Positions 1-13,940 of a DNA stretch of 64,000 bases are shown here, one piece after another (within the stretch, counting starts at the first letter, position 1; each line of letters starts with the position of its first letter). Below the pieces are notes generated by a model. That model was not told where the DNA came from, did no database searches, and saw nothing but the letters and a program-made list of their open reading frames with translations. This stretch comes from Brachycybe producta. Lineage: Eukaryota; Arthropoda; Diplopoda; Playtdesmida; Andrognathidae. Both the position numbers and the translations under genes were made by a program. Where the stretch lies: contig JAUPFP010000204.1 of assembly GCA_036925085.1 (NCBI GenBank), positions 1 to 64,000 on the forward strand, in the 5' to 3' direction.

Positions 1-1380
1 TCAACTTCAAATTCAACTTCAAATTCAACTTCAAATTCAACTTCAACTCTAAAATCAACTTCAATTTCAACTTCAACTACAACTTCAACTTCAATTTCAA
101 CTTTAACTTTAACTTCAATTCAAATCCAATTTCAACTTCAACTTCAACTTCAACTGCAACTTCAACTTCAACTTCAACTTCAACTTTAACTTCAACTTCA
201 ACTTCAAATTAAACTTGAACTTGAACTTGATCTTGAACTTCAACTTCAAATTCCACTTCAACTTAAACTTCAATTTCAACTTCAATTTCAAATTTAACTT
301 CAACTGCAATTTTGTCTTCGACTTCCACTTCAACTTCAACTTCAACTTCAAGTTCAACTTCAACTCTAAATTCAACTTCAACTTCAACTTCAATTTTAAC
401 TTCAAATTCAACTTCAAATTCGACCTTAACTTCAACTTCAACTTAAATTTCAACCTCAATTTCAACTTCAACTTCAAAATCAACTTCAACTTCAATTTCA
501 ATTTCAAATTTCATTTCAACTTATACTTCAATTTCAAATTTAACTTCAACTTTAATTTCAAGTTCAAGTTCAAGTTCAACTTTAACTTCAACTTCAACTT
601 CAACTTCAACTTCAATTTCAACTTCAAATTTCATTTGAACCTATACTTCAATTTCAACCTTAACTTAAACTTCAACTTCAATTTCAAACTTTACTTCAAC
701 TTCAACTTATACTTCAATTTCAAATTTAACTTCAACTTTAAGTTCAAGTTCAAGTTCAAGTTCAAGTTCAAGTTCAACTTCAACTTCAACTTCAATTTCA
801 ACTTCAACTTCAAATTCAACTTCAAATTCAACTTCAAATTCAACTTCAAATTCAACTTCAAATTCAACTTCAAATTCAACTTCAACTCTAAAATCAACTT
901 CAATTTCAACTTCAACTACAACTTCAACTTCAATTTCAACTTTAACTTTAACTTCAATTCAAATCCAATTTCAACTTCAACTTCAACTTCAACTGCAACT
1001 TCAACTTCAACTTCAACTTCAACTTTAACTTCAACTTCAACTTCAAATTAAACTTGAACTTGAACTTGATCTTGAACTTCAACTTCAAATTCCACTTCAA
1101 CTTAAACTTCAATTTCAACTTCAATTTCAAATTTAACTTCAACTGCAATTTTGTCTTCGACTTCCACTTCAACTTCAACTTCAACTTCAAGTTCAACTTC
1201 AACTCTAAATTCAACTTCAACTTCAACTTCAATTTTAACTTCAAATTCAACTTCAAATTCGACCTTAACTTGAACTTCAACTTAAATTTCAACCTCAATT
1301 TCAACTTCAACTTCAAAATCAACTTCAACTTCAATTTCAATTTCAAATTTCATTTCAACTTATACTTCAATTTCAAACTT
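1..1380. repeat. 839-bp higher-order repeat, one full and one partial copy
   Basis: Positions 1-540 recur at 840-1380 with a constant offset of 839 bp. Both copies carry the same ordered landmarks: the CTCTAAAATC site, the AATTCAAATCCAATTTC marker, the TTGAACTTGATCTTGAAC block and the GTCTTCGACTTCCACTTC block. After about 540 and 1380 the two diverge into different hexamer variants. A few single-base differences separate the copies, for example TTCAACTTCAACTT against TTGAACTTCAACTT near 430 and 1270. Confidence 0.85.
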
Positions 1381-2004
1381 AACTTCAACTTCAACTTCAA
1401 TTTCAAATTCAATTTTAACTTCAACTTCAATTTCAACTTTAACTTCAACTTCAACTTCAACTTCATTTTCAATTTCAAATTCAATTTCAACTTCAACTTC
1501 AACTTCAACTTCAACTTCAACTTCAACTTCAACTTCAACTTCAACTTCAACTTCAACTTCAACTTCAAATTCAACTTCAACTTCAACTTCAACTTCAACT
1601 TCAACTTCAACTTCAACTTCAACTTCAACTTCAACTTCAACTTCAACTTCAACTTCAAATTCAACTTCAACTTCAACTTTAACTTTAACTTTAACTTCAA
1701 CTTCAAATTCAACTTCAACTTCAACTTCAACTTCAACTTCAACTTCAAATTTAACTTCAACTTCAACTTCAACTTTAACTTCAACTTTAACTTCAACTTC
1801 AACTTCGAATTCAACTTCAAATTTAACTTTAACTTCAACTTCAACTTCAACTTCAACTTCAACTTCAACTTCAACTTCAAGTTCAACTTTAACTTCAACT
1901 TCAATTTCAACTTCAACTTTAATTTCAACTTTAACTTCAACTTCAACTTCGAATACAACTTCAAATTCAACTTCAAATTCAACTTTAACTTCAACTTCAA
2001 CTTC

Positions 2005-2027
2005 AACTTCAAGTTCAAGTTGAAGTT
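2005..2027. repeat. Strand-switch palindrome inside the array
   Basis: Arms AACTTCAA (2005-2012) and TTGAAGTT (2020-2027) are perfect reverse complements around a 7-nt loop GTTCAAG. Here the satellite briefly reads as its own complement (TTGAAG, TTAAAG) before returning to the normal strand. The same palindrome lies at 5271-5293 in the duplicated block. Confidence 0.8.
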
Positions 2028-2377
2028 AAAGTTCAAGTTCAACTTCAACTTCAACTTCAACTTCAATTTCAACTTTAACTTCAACTTCAACTTCAATTTC
2101 AACTTCAACTTCAACTTCAACTTCAATTTCAACTTCAACTTCAATTTCAACTTTAACTTTAACTTCAAATTCAACTTTAAATTCAACTTCAAATTCAACT
2201 TCAAATTCAACTTCAAATTCAACTTCAAATTCAACTTCAAATTCAAATTCAACTCTAAAATCAACTTCAATTTCAACTTCAACTACAACTTCAACTTCAA
2301 TTTCAACTTTAACTTTAACTTCAATTCAAATCCAATTTCAACTTCAACTTTAACTTCAACTGCAACTTCAACTTCAA

Positions 2378-3266
2378 ATTCAACTTCAACTTCACCTTCA
2401 ACTTCAACTTCAACTTCAACTTCAACTTCAACTTCAACTTCAACTTCAACTTCAAATTCAACTTCAACTTCAACTTCAAATTCAACTTCAACTTCAACTT
2501 TAACTTAAACTTAAACTTCAATTTCAAACTTAACTTCAACTTCAACTTCAACTTCAACTTCAACTTCAACTTCAACTTCAACTTCAAATTCAACTTCAAC
2601 TTCAACTTCATATTCTACTTCAACATCAACTTCAATTTCAACTTCAACTTTAACTTCAACTTTAACTTCAACTTCAACTTCGAATTCAACTTCAAATTCA
2701 ACTTTATCTTCAACTTCAACTTCAACTTCAACTTCAACTATAACTTCAACTTCAATTTCAACTTCAACTACAACTTCAACTTCAATTTCAACTTTAACTT
2801 TAACTTCAATTCAAATCCAATTTCAACTTCAACTTCAACTTCAACTGCAACTTCAACTTCAACTTCAACTTCAACTTCAACTGCAACTTCAACTTCAACT
2901 TCAACTTCAACTTCAACTTCAACTTCAAATTCAACTTCAACTTCAACTTCATCTTCAACTTTAACTTCAACTTTAATTTCAAGTTCAAGTTCAAGTTCAA
3001 CTTTAACTTCAACTTCAACTTCAACTTCAACTTCAACTTCAATTTCAACTTCAAATTTCATTTGAACCTATACTTCAATTTCAACCTTAACTTAAACTTC
3101 AACTTCAATTTCAAACTTTACTTCAACTTCAACTTATACTTCAATTTCAAATTTAACTTCAACTTTAAGTTCAAGTTCAAGTTCAAGTTCAAGTTCAAGT
3201 TCAACTTCAACTTCAACTTCAATTTCAACTTCAACTTCAAATTCAACTTCAAATTCAACTTCAAAT
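2378..3266. repeat. Satellite between the two 2.38-kb copies
   Basis: This is ordinary hexamer satellite. It contains one TCATATTCTACTTC marker (about 2606), one AATTCAAATCCAATTTC marker (about 2813) and one TTTCATTTGAACC marker (about 3056). I see no gene in it. Confidence 0.85.
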
Positions 3267-5643
3267 TCAACTTCAAATTCAACTTCAAATTCAACTTCAA
3301 ATTCAACTTCAACTCTAAAATCAACTTCAATTTCAACTTCAACTACAACTTCAACTTCAATTTCAACTTTAACTTTAACTTCAATTCAAATCCAATTTCA
3401 ACTTCAACTTCAACTTCAACTGCAACTTCAACTTCAACTTCAACTTCAACTTTAACTTCAACTTCAACTTCAAATTAAACTTGAACTTGAACTTGATCTT
3501 GAACTTCAACTTCAAATTCCACTTCAACTTAAACTTCAATTTCAACTTCAATTTCAAATTTAACTTCAACTGCAATTTTGTCTTCGACTTCCACTTCAAC
3601 TTCAACTTCAACTTCAAGTTCAACTTCAACTCTAAATTCAACTTCAACTTCAACTTCAATTTTAACTTCAAATTCAACTTCAAATTCGACCTTAACTTCA
3701 ACTTCAACTTAAATTTCAACCTCAATTTCAACTTCAACTTCAAAATCAACTTCAACTTCAATTTCAATTTCAAATTTCATTTCAACTTATACTTCAATTT
3801 CAAATTTAACTTCAACTTTAATTTCAAGTTCAAGTTCAAGTTCAACTTTAACTTCAACTTCAACTTCAACTTCAACTTCAATTTCAACTTCAAATTTCAT
3901 TTGAACCTATACTTCAATTTCAACCTTAACTTAAACTTCAACTTCAATTTCAAACTTTACTTCAACTTCAACTTATACTTCAATTTCAAATTTAACTTCA
4001 ACTTTAAGTTCAAGTTCAAGTTCAAGTTCAAGTTCAAGTTCAACTTCAACTTCAACTTCAATTTCAACTTCAACTTCAAATTCAACTTCAAATTCAACTT
4101 CAAATTCAACTTCAAATTCAACTTCAAATTCAACTTCAAATTCAACTTCAACTCTAAAATCAACTTCAATTTCAACTTCAACTACAACTTCAACTTCAAT
4201 TTCAACTTTAACTTTAACTTCAATTCAAATCCAATTTCAACTTCAACTTCAACTTCAACTGCAACTTCAACTTCAACTTCAACTTCAACTTTAACTTCAA
4301 CTTCAACTTCAAATTAAACTTGAACTTGAACTTGATCTTGAACTTCAACTTCAAATTCCACTTCAACTTAAACTTCAATTTCAACTTCAATTTCAAATTT
4401 AACTTCAACTGCAATTTTGTCTTCGACTTCCACTTCAACTTCAACTTCAACTTCAAGTTCAACTTCAACTCTAAATTCAACTTCAACTTCAACTTCAATT
4501 TTAACTTCAAATTCAACTTCAAATTCGACCTTAACTTGAACTTCAACTTAAATTTCAACCTCAATTTCAACTTCAACTTCAAAATCAACTTCAACTTCAA
4601 TTTCAATTTCAAATTTCATTTCAACTTATACTTCAATTTCAAACTTAACTTCAACTTCAACTTCAATTTCAAATTCAATTTTAACTTCAACTTCAATTTC
4701 AACTTTAACTTCAACTTCAACTTCAACTTCATTTTCAATTTCAAATTCAATTTCAACTTCAACTTCAACTTCAACTTCAACTTCAACTTCAACTTCAACT
4801 TCAACTTCAACTTCAACTTCAACTTCAACTTCAAATTCAACTTCAACTTCAACTTCAACTTCAACTTCAACTTCAACTTCAACTTCAACTTCAACTTCAA
4901 CTTCAACTTCAACTTCAACTTCAAATTCAACTTCAACTTCAACTTTAACTTTAACTTTAACTTCAACTTCAAATTCAACTTCAACTTCAACTTCAACTTC
5001 AACTTCAACTTCAAATTTAACTTCAACTTCAACTTCAACTTTAACTTCAACTTTAACTTCAACTTCAACTTCGAATTCAACTTCAAATTTAACTTTAACT
5101 TCAACTTCAACTTCAACTTCAACTTCAACTTCAACTTCAACTTCAAGTTCAACTTTAACTTCAACTTCAATTTCAACTTCAACTTTAATTTCAACTTTAA
5201 CTTCAACTTCAACTTCGAATACAACTTCAAATTCAACTTCAAATTCAACTTTAACTTCAACTTCAACTTCAACTTCAAGTTCAAGTTGAAGTTAAAGTTC
5301 AAGTTCAACTTCAACTTCAACTTCAACTTCAATTTCAACTTTAACTTCAACTTCAACTTCAATTTCAACTTCAACTTCAACTTCAACTTCAATTTCAACT
5401 TCAACTTCAATTTCAACTTTAACTTTAACTTCAAATTCAACTTTAAATTCAACTTCAAATTCAACTTCAAATTCAACTTCAAATTCAACTTCAAATTCAA
5501 CTTCAAATTCAAATTCAACTCTAAAATCAACTTCAATTTCAACTTCAACTACAACTTCAACTTCAATTTCAACTTTAACTTTAACTTCAATTCAAATCCA
5601 ATTTCAACTTCAACTTTAACTTCAACTGCAACTTCAACTTCAA
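3267..5643. repeat. 2.38-kb duplicated block, second copy
   Basis: This is the second copy of 1-2377 at offset 3,266. Every landmark I compared is at the shifted position: the 839-bp pair (3481 and 4320 for the TTGAACTTGATC block), the strand-switch palindrome (5271) and the AATTCAAATCC marker (about 5590). No difference was found in the stretches compared by eye, which points to a recent copying event by unequal exchange or gene conversion. Confidence 0.88.
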
Positions 5644-8600
5644 CTTCAACTTCAACTTTAACTTCAACTTCAACTTCATATTAAACTTGAACTTGAACTT
5701 GATCTTCAACTTCAACTTCAAATTCCACTTCAACTTAAACTTTAATTTCAACTTCAATTTCAAATTTAACTTCAAATGCAATTTTGTCTTCGACTTCCAC
5801 TTCAACTTCAACTTCAACTTTAAGTTCAACTTCAACTCTAAATTCAACTTCAACTTCAACTTCAATTTTAACTTCAAATTCAACTTCAAATTCGACCTTA
5901 ACTTCAACTTCAACTTAAATTTCAACCTCAATTTCAACTTCAACTTCAAAATCAACTTCAACTTCAATTTCAATTTCAAATTCCATTTCAACTTATACTT
6001 CAATTTCAAATTTAACTTCAACTTTAAGTTCAAGTTCAAGTTCAAGTTCAACTTTAACTTCAACTTCAACTTCAACTTCAACTTCAACTTCAATTTCAAC
6101 TTCAAATTTCATTTGAAACTATACTTCAATTTCAACCTTAACTTAAACTTCAACTTCAATTTCAAACTTTACTTCAACTTCAACTTATACTTCAATTTCA
6201 AATTTAACTTCAACTTTAAGTTCAAGTTCAAGTTCAAGTTCAAGTTCAACTTCAACTTCAACTTCAATTTCAACTTCAACTTCAAATTCAACTTCAAATT
6301 CAACATCAAATTCAACTTCAAATTCAACTTCAAATTCAACTTCAAACTCAACTTCAAATTCAACTTCAACTCTAAAATCAACTTCAATTTCAACTTCAAC
6401 TACAACTTTAACTTCAATTTCAACTTTAACTTTAACTTCAATTCAAATCCAATTTCAACTTCAACTTCAACTTCAACTTCAACTTCAACTTCAACTTCAA
6501 CTTTAACTTCAACTTCAACTTCAATTTCAACTTCAACTTCATTTTCAACTTCAACTTCAATTTCAACTTCAACTTCAACTTCAACTTCAATTCCAACTTC
6601 ATTTTCAACTTTAACTTCACCTTCAACTTCAACTTCAACTTCAACTTCAACTTCAACTTCAACTTCAAATTCAACTTCAACTTCAACTTCATCTTCAACT
6701 TTAACTTCAACTTCAACTTCAAATTCAACTTCAACTTCAACTTCAAATTCAACTTCAACTTCACCTTCAACTTCAACTTCAACTTCAACTTCAACTTCAA
6801 CTTCAACTTCAACTTCAAATTCAACTTCAACTTCAACTTCAACTTCATCTTCAACTTTAACTTCAACTTCAACTTCAAATTCAACTTCAACTTCAACTTC
6901 AAATTCAACTTCAATTTCAACTTCAACTACAACTTCAACTTCAATTTCAACTTTAACTTCAAATTAAACTTGAACTTGAACTTGATCTTGAACTTCAACT
7001 TCAAATTCCACTTCAACTTAAACTTCAATTTCAACTTCAATTTCAAATTTAACTTCAACTGCAATTTTGTCTTCGACTTCCACTTCAACTTCAACTTCAA
7101 CTTCAAGTTCAACTTCAACTCTAAATTCAACTTCAACTTCAACTTCAATTTTAACTTCAAATTCAACTTCAAATTCGACCTTAACTTCAACTTCAACTTA
7201 AATTTCAACCTCAATTTCAACTTCAACTTCAAAATCAACTTCAACTTCAATTTCAATTTCAAATTTCATTTCAACTTATACTTCAATTTCAAATTTAACT
7301 TCAACTTTAATTTCAAGTTCAAGTTCAAGTTCAACTTTAACTTCAACTTCAACTTCAACTTCAACTTCAACTTCAATTTCAACTTCAAATTTCATTTGAA
7401 CCTATACTTCAATTTCAACCTTAACTTAAACTTCAACTTCAATTTCAAACTTTACTTCAACTTCAACTTATACTTCAATTTCAAATTTAACTTCAACTTT
7501 AAGTTCAAGTTCAAGTTCAAGTTCAAGTTCAAGTTCAAGTTCAACTTCAAATTCAACTTCAAATTCAACTTCAAATTCAACTTCAAATTCAACTTCAAAT
7601 TCAACTTCAAACTCAACTTCAAATTCAACTTCAACTCTAAAATCAACTTCAATTTCAACTTCAACTACAACTTCAACTTCAATTTCAACTTTAACTTTAA
7701 CTTCAATTCAAATCCAATTTCAACTTCAACTTCAACTTCAACTGCAACTTCAACTTCAACTTCAACTTCAACTTTAACTTCAACTTCAACTTCAATTTCA
7801 ACTTCAACTTCATTTTCAACTTCAACTTCAATTTCAACTTCAACTTCAACTTCAACTTCAATTCCAACTTCATTTTCAACTTTAACTTCACCTTCAACTT
7901 CAACTTCAACTTCAACTTCAACTTCAACTTCAACTTCAAATTCAACTTCAACTTCAACTTCATCTTCAACTTTAACTTCAACTTCAACTTCAAATTCAAC
8001 TTCAACTTCAACTTCAAATTCAACTTCAACTTCACCTTCAACTTCAACTTCAACTTCAACTTCGACTTCAACTTCAACTTCAACTTCAAATTCAACTTCA
8101 ACTTCAACTTTAACTTAAACTTAAACTTCAATTTCAAACTTAACTTCAACTTCAACTTCAACTTCAATTTCAATTTCAAATTCAATTTCAACTTCAACTT
8201 CAATTTCAACTTTAACTTCAACTTCAATTTCAACTTCAACTTCAATTTCAACTTCAACTTCAACTTCATTTTCAACTTTAAGTTCAACTTCAATTTCAAC
8301 TTCAACTTCAATTTCAACTTCAATTTCAACTTTAACTTCAACTTCAATTTCAACTTCAACTTCAATTTCAAATTTAATTTCAACTTCAACTTCAATTTCA
8401 ACTTTAACTTCAACTTCAACTTCAATTTCAACTTCAACTTCATTTTCAACTTCAACTTCAATTTCAACTTCAACTTCAACTTCAATTCCAACTTCATTTT
8501 CAACTTTAACTTCACCTTCAACTTCAACTTCAACTTCAACTTCAACTTAAAATTCAACTTCAACTTCAACTTCAAATTCAACTTCAACTTCACCTTCAAC

Positions 8601-9719
8601 TTCAACTTCAACTTCAACTTCAACTTCAACTTCAACTTCAAATTCAATTTCAACTTCAACTTCAATTTCAAACTTAAACATAAACTTCAATTTCAAACTT
8701 AACTTCAACTTCAAATTCAATTTCAAATTTAATTTTAACTTCAACTTCAATTTCAACTTTAACTTCAACTTCAACTTCAACTTCAATTTCAATTTCAAAT
8801 TCAATTTCAACTTCAACTTCAACTTCAACTTCAACTTCAACTTCAACTTCAACTTCAATTTCAAACTTAAACATAAACTTCAATTTCAAACTTAACTTCA
8901 ACTTCAGATTCAATTTCAAATTCAATTTCAACATTAACTTCAATTTCAACTTTAAGATCAACTTCAATTTCAACTTCAACTTCAATTTCAACTTCAACTT
9001 CAATTTCAACTTCAACTTCAATTTCAACTTCAACTTCAATTTCAAACTTAAACATAAACTTCAACTTCAAACTTAACTTCAACTTCAAATTCAATTTCAA
9101 ATTCAATTTTAACTTCAACTTCAATTTCAACTTTAACTTCAACTTCAACTTCAATTTCAATTTCAAATTCAATTTCAACTTCAACTTCAACTTCAACTTC
9201 AACTTCAACTTCAACTTCAACTTCAAATTCAACTTCAACTTCAACTTCAACTTCAACTTCAACTTCAACTTTAACTTCAACATCAACTTCAACTTCAAAT
9301 TCAACTTCAACTTCAACTTCAACTTCAACTTCAAATTCAACTTCAACTTCAACTTCATATTCTACTTCAACATCAACTTCAATTTCAACTTCAACTTTAA
9401 ACTCAACTTTAACTTCAACTTCAACTTCGAATTCTACTTCAAATTCAACTTTAACTTCAACTTCAACTTCAACTTCAACTTCAACTTCAACTTCAACTTC
9501 AAATTCAACTTCAACTTCAACTTCATATTCTACTTCAACATCAACTTCAATTTCAACTTCAACTTTAACTTCAACTTTAACTTCAACTTCAACTTCGAAT
9601 TCAACTTCAAATTCAACTTTATCTTCAACTTCAACTTCAACTTCAACTTCAACTATAACTTCAACTTCAATTTCAACTTCAACTACAACTTCAACTTCAA
9701 TTTCAACTTTAACTTTAAC

Positions 9720-12700
9720 TTCAATTCAAATCCAATTTCAACTTCAACTTCAACTTCAACTGCAACTTCAACTTCAACTTCAACTTCAACTTCAACTTCA
9801 ACTTCAACTTCAAATTCAACTTCAACTTCAACTTCATCTTCAACTTTAACTTCAACTTCAACTTCAAATTCAACTTCAACTTCAACTTCAAATTCAACTT
9901 CAACTTCACCTTCAACTTCAACTTCAACTTCAACTTCAACTTCAACTTCAACTTCAACTTCAACTTCAAATTCAACTTCAACTTCAACTTCAAATTCAAC
10001 TTCAACTTCAACTTTAACTTAAACTTAAACTTCAATTTCAAACTTAACTTCAACTTCAACTACAACTTCAATTTCAATTTCAAATTCAATTTCAACTTCA
10101 ACTTCAATTTCAACTTTAACTTCAACTTCAATTTCAACTTCAACTTCAATTTCAACTTCAACTTCAACTTCATTTTCAACTTTAAGTTGAACTTCAATTT
10201 CAACTTCAACTTCAATTTCAACTTCAATTTCAACTTTAACTTCAACTTCAACTTCAATTTCAAATTCCATTTCAACTTCAACTTCAATTTCAACTTTAAC
10301 TTCAACTTCAACTTCAATTTCAACTTCAACTTCATTTTCAACTTCAACTTCAATTTCAACTTCAACTTCAACTTCAACTTCAATTCCAACTTCATTTTCA
10401 AACTTTAACTTCACCTTCAACTTCAACTTCAACTTCAACTTCAACTTCAACTTCAACTTCAAATTCAACTTCAACTTCAACTTCATCTTCAACTTTAACT
10501 TCAACTTCAACTTCAAATTCGACTTCAACTTCAACTTCAAATTCAGCTTCAACTTCACCTTCAACTTCAACTTCAACTTCAACTTCAACTTCAACTTCAA
10601 CTTCAACTTCAACTTCAAATTCAACTTCAACTTCAACTTCAAATTCAACTTCAACTTCAACTTTAACTTAAACTTAAACTTCAATTTTAAACTTAACTTC
10701 AACTTCAATTTCAATTTCAAATTCAATTTCAACTTCAACTTCAATTTCAACTTTAACTTCAACTTCAATTTCAACTTCAACTTCAATTTCAACTTCAACT
10801 TCAACTTCATTTTCAACTTTAAGTTCAACTTCAATTTCAACTTCAACTTCAATTTCAACTTCAATTTTAACTTTAACTTCAACTTCAATTTCAACTTCAA
10901 CTTCAATTTCAAACTTAAACATAAACTTCAATTTCATACTTAACTTCAACTTCAAATTCAATTTCAAATTTAATTTTAACTTCAACTTCAATTTCAACTT
11001 TAACTTCAACTTCAACTTCAACTTCAATTTCAATTTCAAATTCAATTTCAACTTCAACTTCAACTTCAACTTCAACTTCAATTTCAAACTTAAACATAAA
11101 CTTCAATTTCAAACTTAACTTCAACTTCAGATTCAATTTCAAATTCAATTTCAACATTAACTTCAATTTCAACTTTAAGATCAACTTCAATTTCAACTTC
11201 AACTTCAATTTCAACTTCAACTTCAATTTCAACTTCAACTTCAATTTCAAACTTAAACATAAACTTCAATTTCAAACTTAACTTCAACTTCAAATTCAAT
11301 TTCAAATTCAATTTTAACTTCAACTTCAATTTCAACTTTAACTTCAACTTTAACTTCAACTTCAACTTCAACTTCAACTTCAACTTCAACTTTAACTTTA
11401 ACTTCAACATCAACTTCAACTTCAAATTCAACTTCAACTTCAACTTCAACTTCAACTTCAAATTCAACTTCAACTTCAACTTCATATTCTACTTCAACAT
11501 CAACTTCAATTTCAACTTCAACTTTAAACTCAACTTTAACTTCAACTTCAACTTCGAATTCTACTTCAAATTCAACTTTAACTTCAACTTCAACTTCAAC
11601 TTCAACTTCAACTTCAACTTCAAATTCAACTTCAACTTCAACTTCATATTCTACTTCAACATCAACTTCAATTTCAACTTCAACTTTAACTTTAACTTTA
11701 ACTTCAACGTCAACTTCGAATTCAACTTCAAATTCAACTTTATCTTCAACTTCAACTTCAACTTCAACTTCAACTACAACTTCAACTTCAATTTCAACTT
11801 CAACTACAACTTCAACTTCAATTTCAACTTTAACTTTAACTTTAATTCAAATCCAATTTCAACTTCAACTTCAACTTCAACTGCAACTTCAACTTCAACT
11901 TCAACTTCAACTTCAACTTCAACTTCAAATTCAACTTCAACTTCAACTTCATCTTCAACTTTAACTTCAACTTCAACTTCAAATTCAACTTCAACTTCAA
12001 CTTCAAATTCAACTTCAACTTCACCTTCAACTTCAACTTCAACTTCAACTTCAACTTCAACTTCAACTTCAACTTCAAATTCAACTTCAACTTCAACTTC
12101 AAATTCAACTTCAACTTCAACTTTAACTTAAACTTAAACTTCAATTTCAAACTTAACTTCAACTTCAACTTCAACTTCAATTTCAATTTCAAATTCAATT
12201 TCAACTTCAACTTCAATTTCAACTTTAACTTCAACTTCAATTTCAACTTCAACTTCAATTTCAACTTCAACTTCAACTTCATTTTCAACTTTAAGTTGAA
12301 CTTCAATTTCAACTTCAACTTCAATTTCAACTTCAATTTCAACTTTAACTTCAACTTCAACTTCAATTTCAAATTCCATTTCAACTTCAACTTCAATTTC
12401 AACTTTAACTTCAACTTCAACTTCAATTTCAACTTCAACTTCATTTTCAACTTCAACTTCAATTTCAACTTCAACTTCAACTTCAACTTCAATTCCAACT
12501 TCATTTTCAAACTTTAACTTCACCTTCAACTTCAACTTCAACTTCAACTTCAACTTCAACTTCAACTTCAAATTCAACTTCAACTTCAACTTCATCTTCA
12601 ACTTTAACTTCAACTTCAACTTCAAATTCGACTTCAACTTCAACTTCAAATTCAGCTTCAACTTCACCTTCAACTTCAACTTCAACTTCAACTTCAACTT

Positions 12701-13940
12701 CAACTTCAACTTCAACTTCAAATTCAACTTCAACTTCAACTTCAAATTCAACTTCAACTTCAACTTTAACTTAAACTTAAACTTCAATTTTAAACTTAAC
12801 TTCAACTTCAATTTCAATTTCAAATTCAATTTCAACTTCAACTTCAATTTCAACTTTAACTTCAACTTCAATTTCAACTTCAACTTCAATTTCAACTTCA
12901 ACTTCAACTTCATTTTCAACTTTAAGTTCAACTTCAATTTCAACTTCAACTTCAATTTCAACTTCAATTTTAACTTTAACTTCAACTTCAATTTCAACTT
13001 CAACTTCAATTTCAAACTTAAACATATACTTCAATTTCATACTTAACTTCAACTTCAAATTCAATTTCAAATTTAATTTTAACTTCAACTTCAATTTCAA
13101 CTTTAACTTCAACTTCAACTTCAACTTCAATTTCAATTTCAAATTCAATTTCAACTTCAACTTCAACTTCAACTTCAACTTCAATTTCAAACTTAAACAT
13201 AAACTTCAATTTCAAACTTAACTTCAACTTCAGATTCAATTTCAAATTCAATTTCAACATTAACTTCAATTTCAACTTTAAGATCAACTTCAATTTCAAC
13301 TTCAACTTCAATTTCAACTTCAACTTCAATTTCAACTTCAACTTCAATTTCAAACTTAAACATAAACTTCAATTTCAAACTTAACTTCAACTTCAAATTC
13401 AATTTCAAATTCAATTTTAACTTCAACTTCAATTTCAACTTTAACTTCAACTTCAACTTCAACTTCAATTTCAATTTCAAATTCAATTTCAACTTCAACT
13501 TCAACTTCAACTTCAACTTCAACTTCAACTTCAACTTCAACTTCAACTTCAACTTCAACTTCAAATTCAACTTCAACTTCAACTTCAACTTCAACTTCAA
13601 CTTCAACTTTAACTTTAACTTCAACATCAACTTCAACTTCAAATTCAACTTCAACTTCAACTTCAACTTCAACTTCAAATTCAACTTCTACTTCAACTTC
13701 ATATTCTACTTCAACATCAACTTCAATTTCAACTTCAACTTTAACTTCAACTTTAACTTCAACTTCAACTTTGAATTCAACTTCAAATTCAACTTTAACT
13801 TCAACTTCAACTTCAACTTCAACTTCAACTTCAACTTCAACTTCAACTTCAAATTCAACTTCAACTTCAACTTTATATTCTACTTCAACATCAACTTCAA
13901 TTTCAACTTCAACTTTAACTTCAACTTTAACTTCAACTTC
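9720..13940. repeat. Two tandem ~2.1-kb higher-order units
   Basis: Landmarks in 9720-11840 recur in 11841-13940 about 2,103-2,121 bp later: the AATTCAAATCC marker (9724 and 11847), a TTTAAGTTGAACTTC site (about 10182 and 12291), an AAATTCGACTTC site (about 10515 and 12624) and the ACTTAAACATA block (10914 and 13017). The small drift in offset is in whole hexamers. A shortened third version spans about 14.4-17.0 kb. A fourth, beginning near 17.4 kb, is the one split by the retrotransposon. Confidence 0.8.

Larger units (their letters stand above)
1..2377. repeat. 2.38-kb duplicated block, first copy
   Basis: This block matches 3267-5643 at an offset of exactly 3,266 bp over its visible length; the left end lies outside the window. 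It contains both 839-bp units and a long run of plain TTCAAC units. The variant bases that tell the two 839-bp units apart are kept in the second copy, so the block was duplicated after the 839-bp duplication. Identity ends at 2378, where this copy reads AAATT and the other reads AACTT. Confidence 0.88.

Noticed and set aside
1-9000. CRISPR-like repeat-spacer pattern
   Set aside because: Repeats are contiguous and degenerate with no unique spacers, and the sequence context is eukaryotic.
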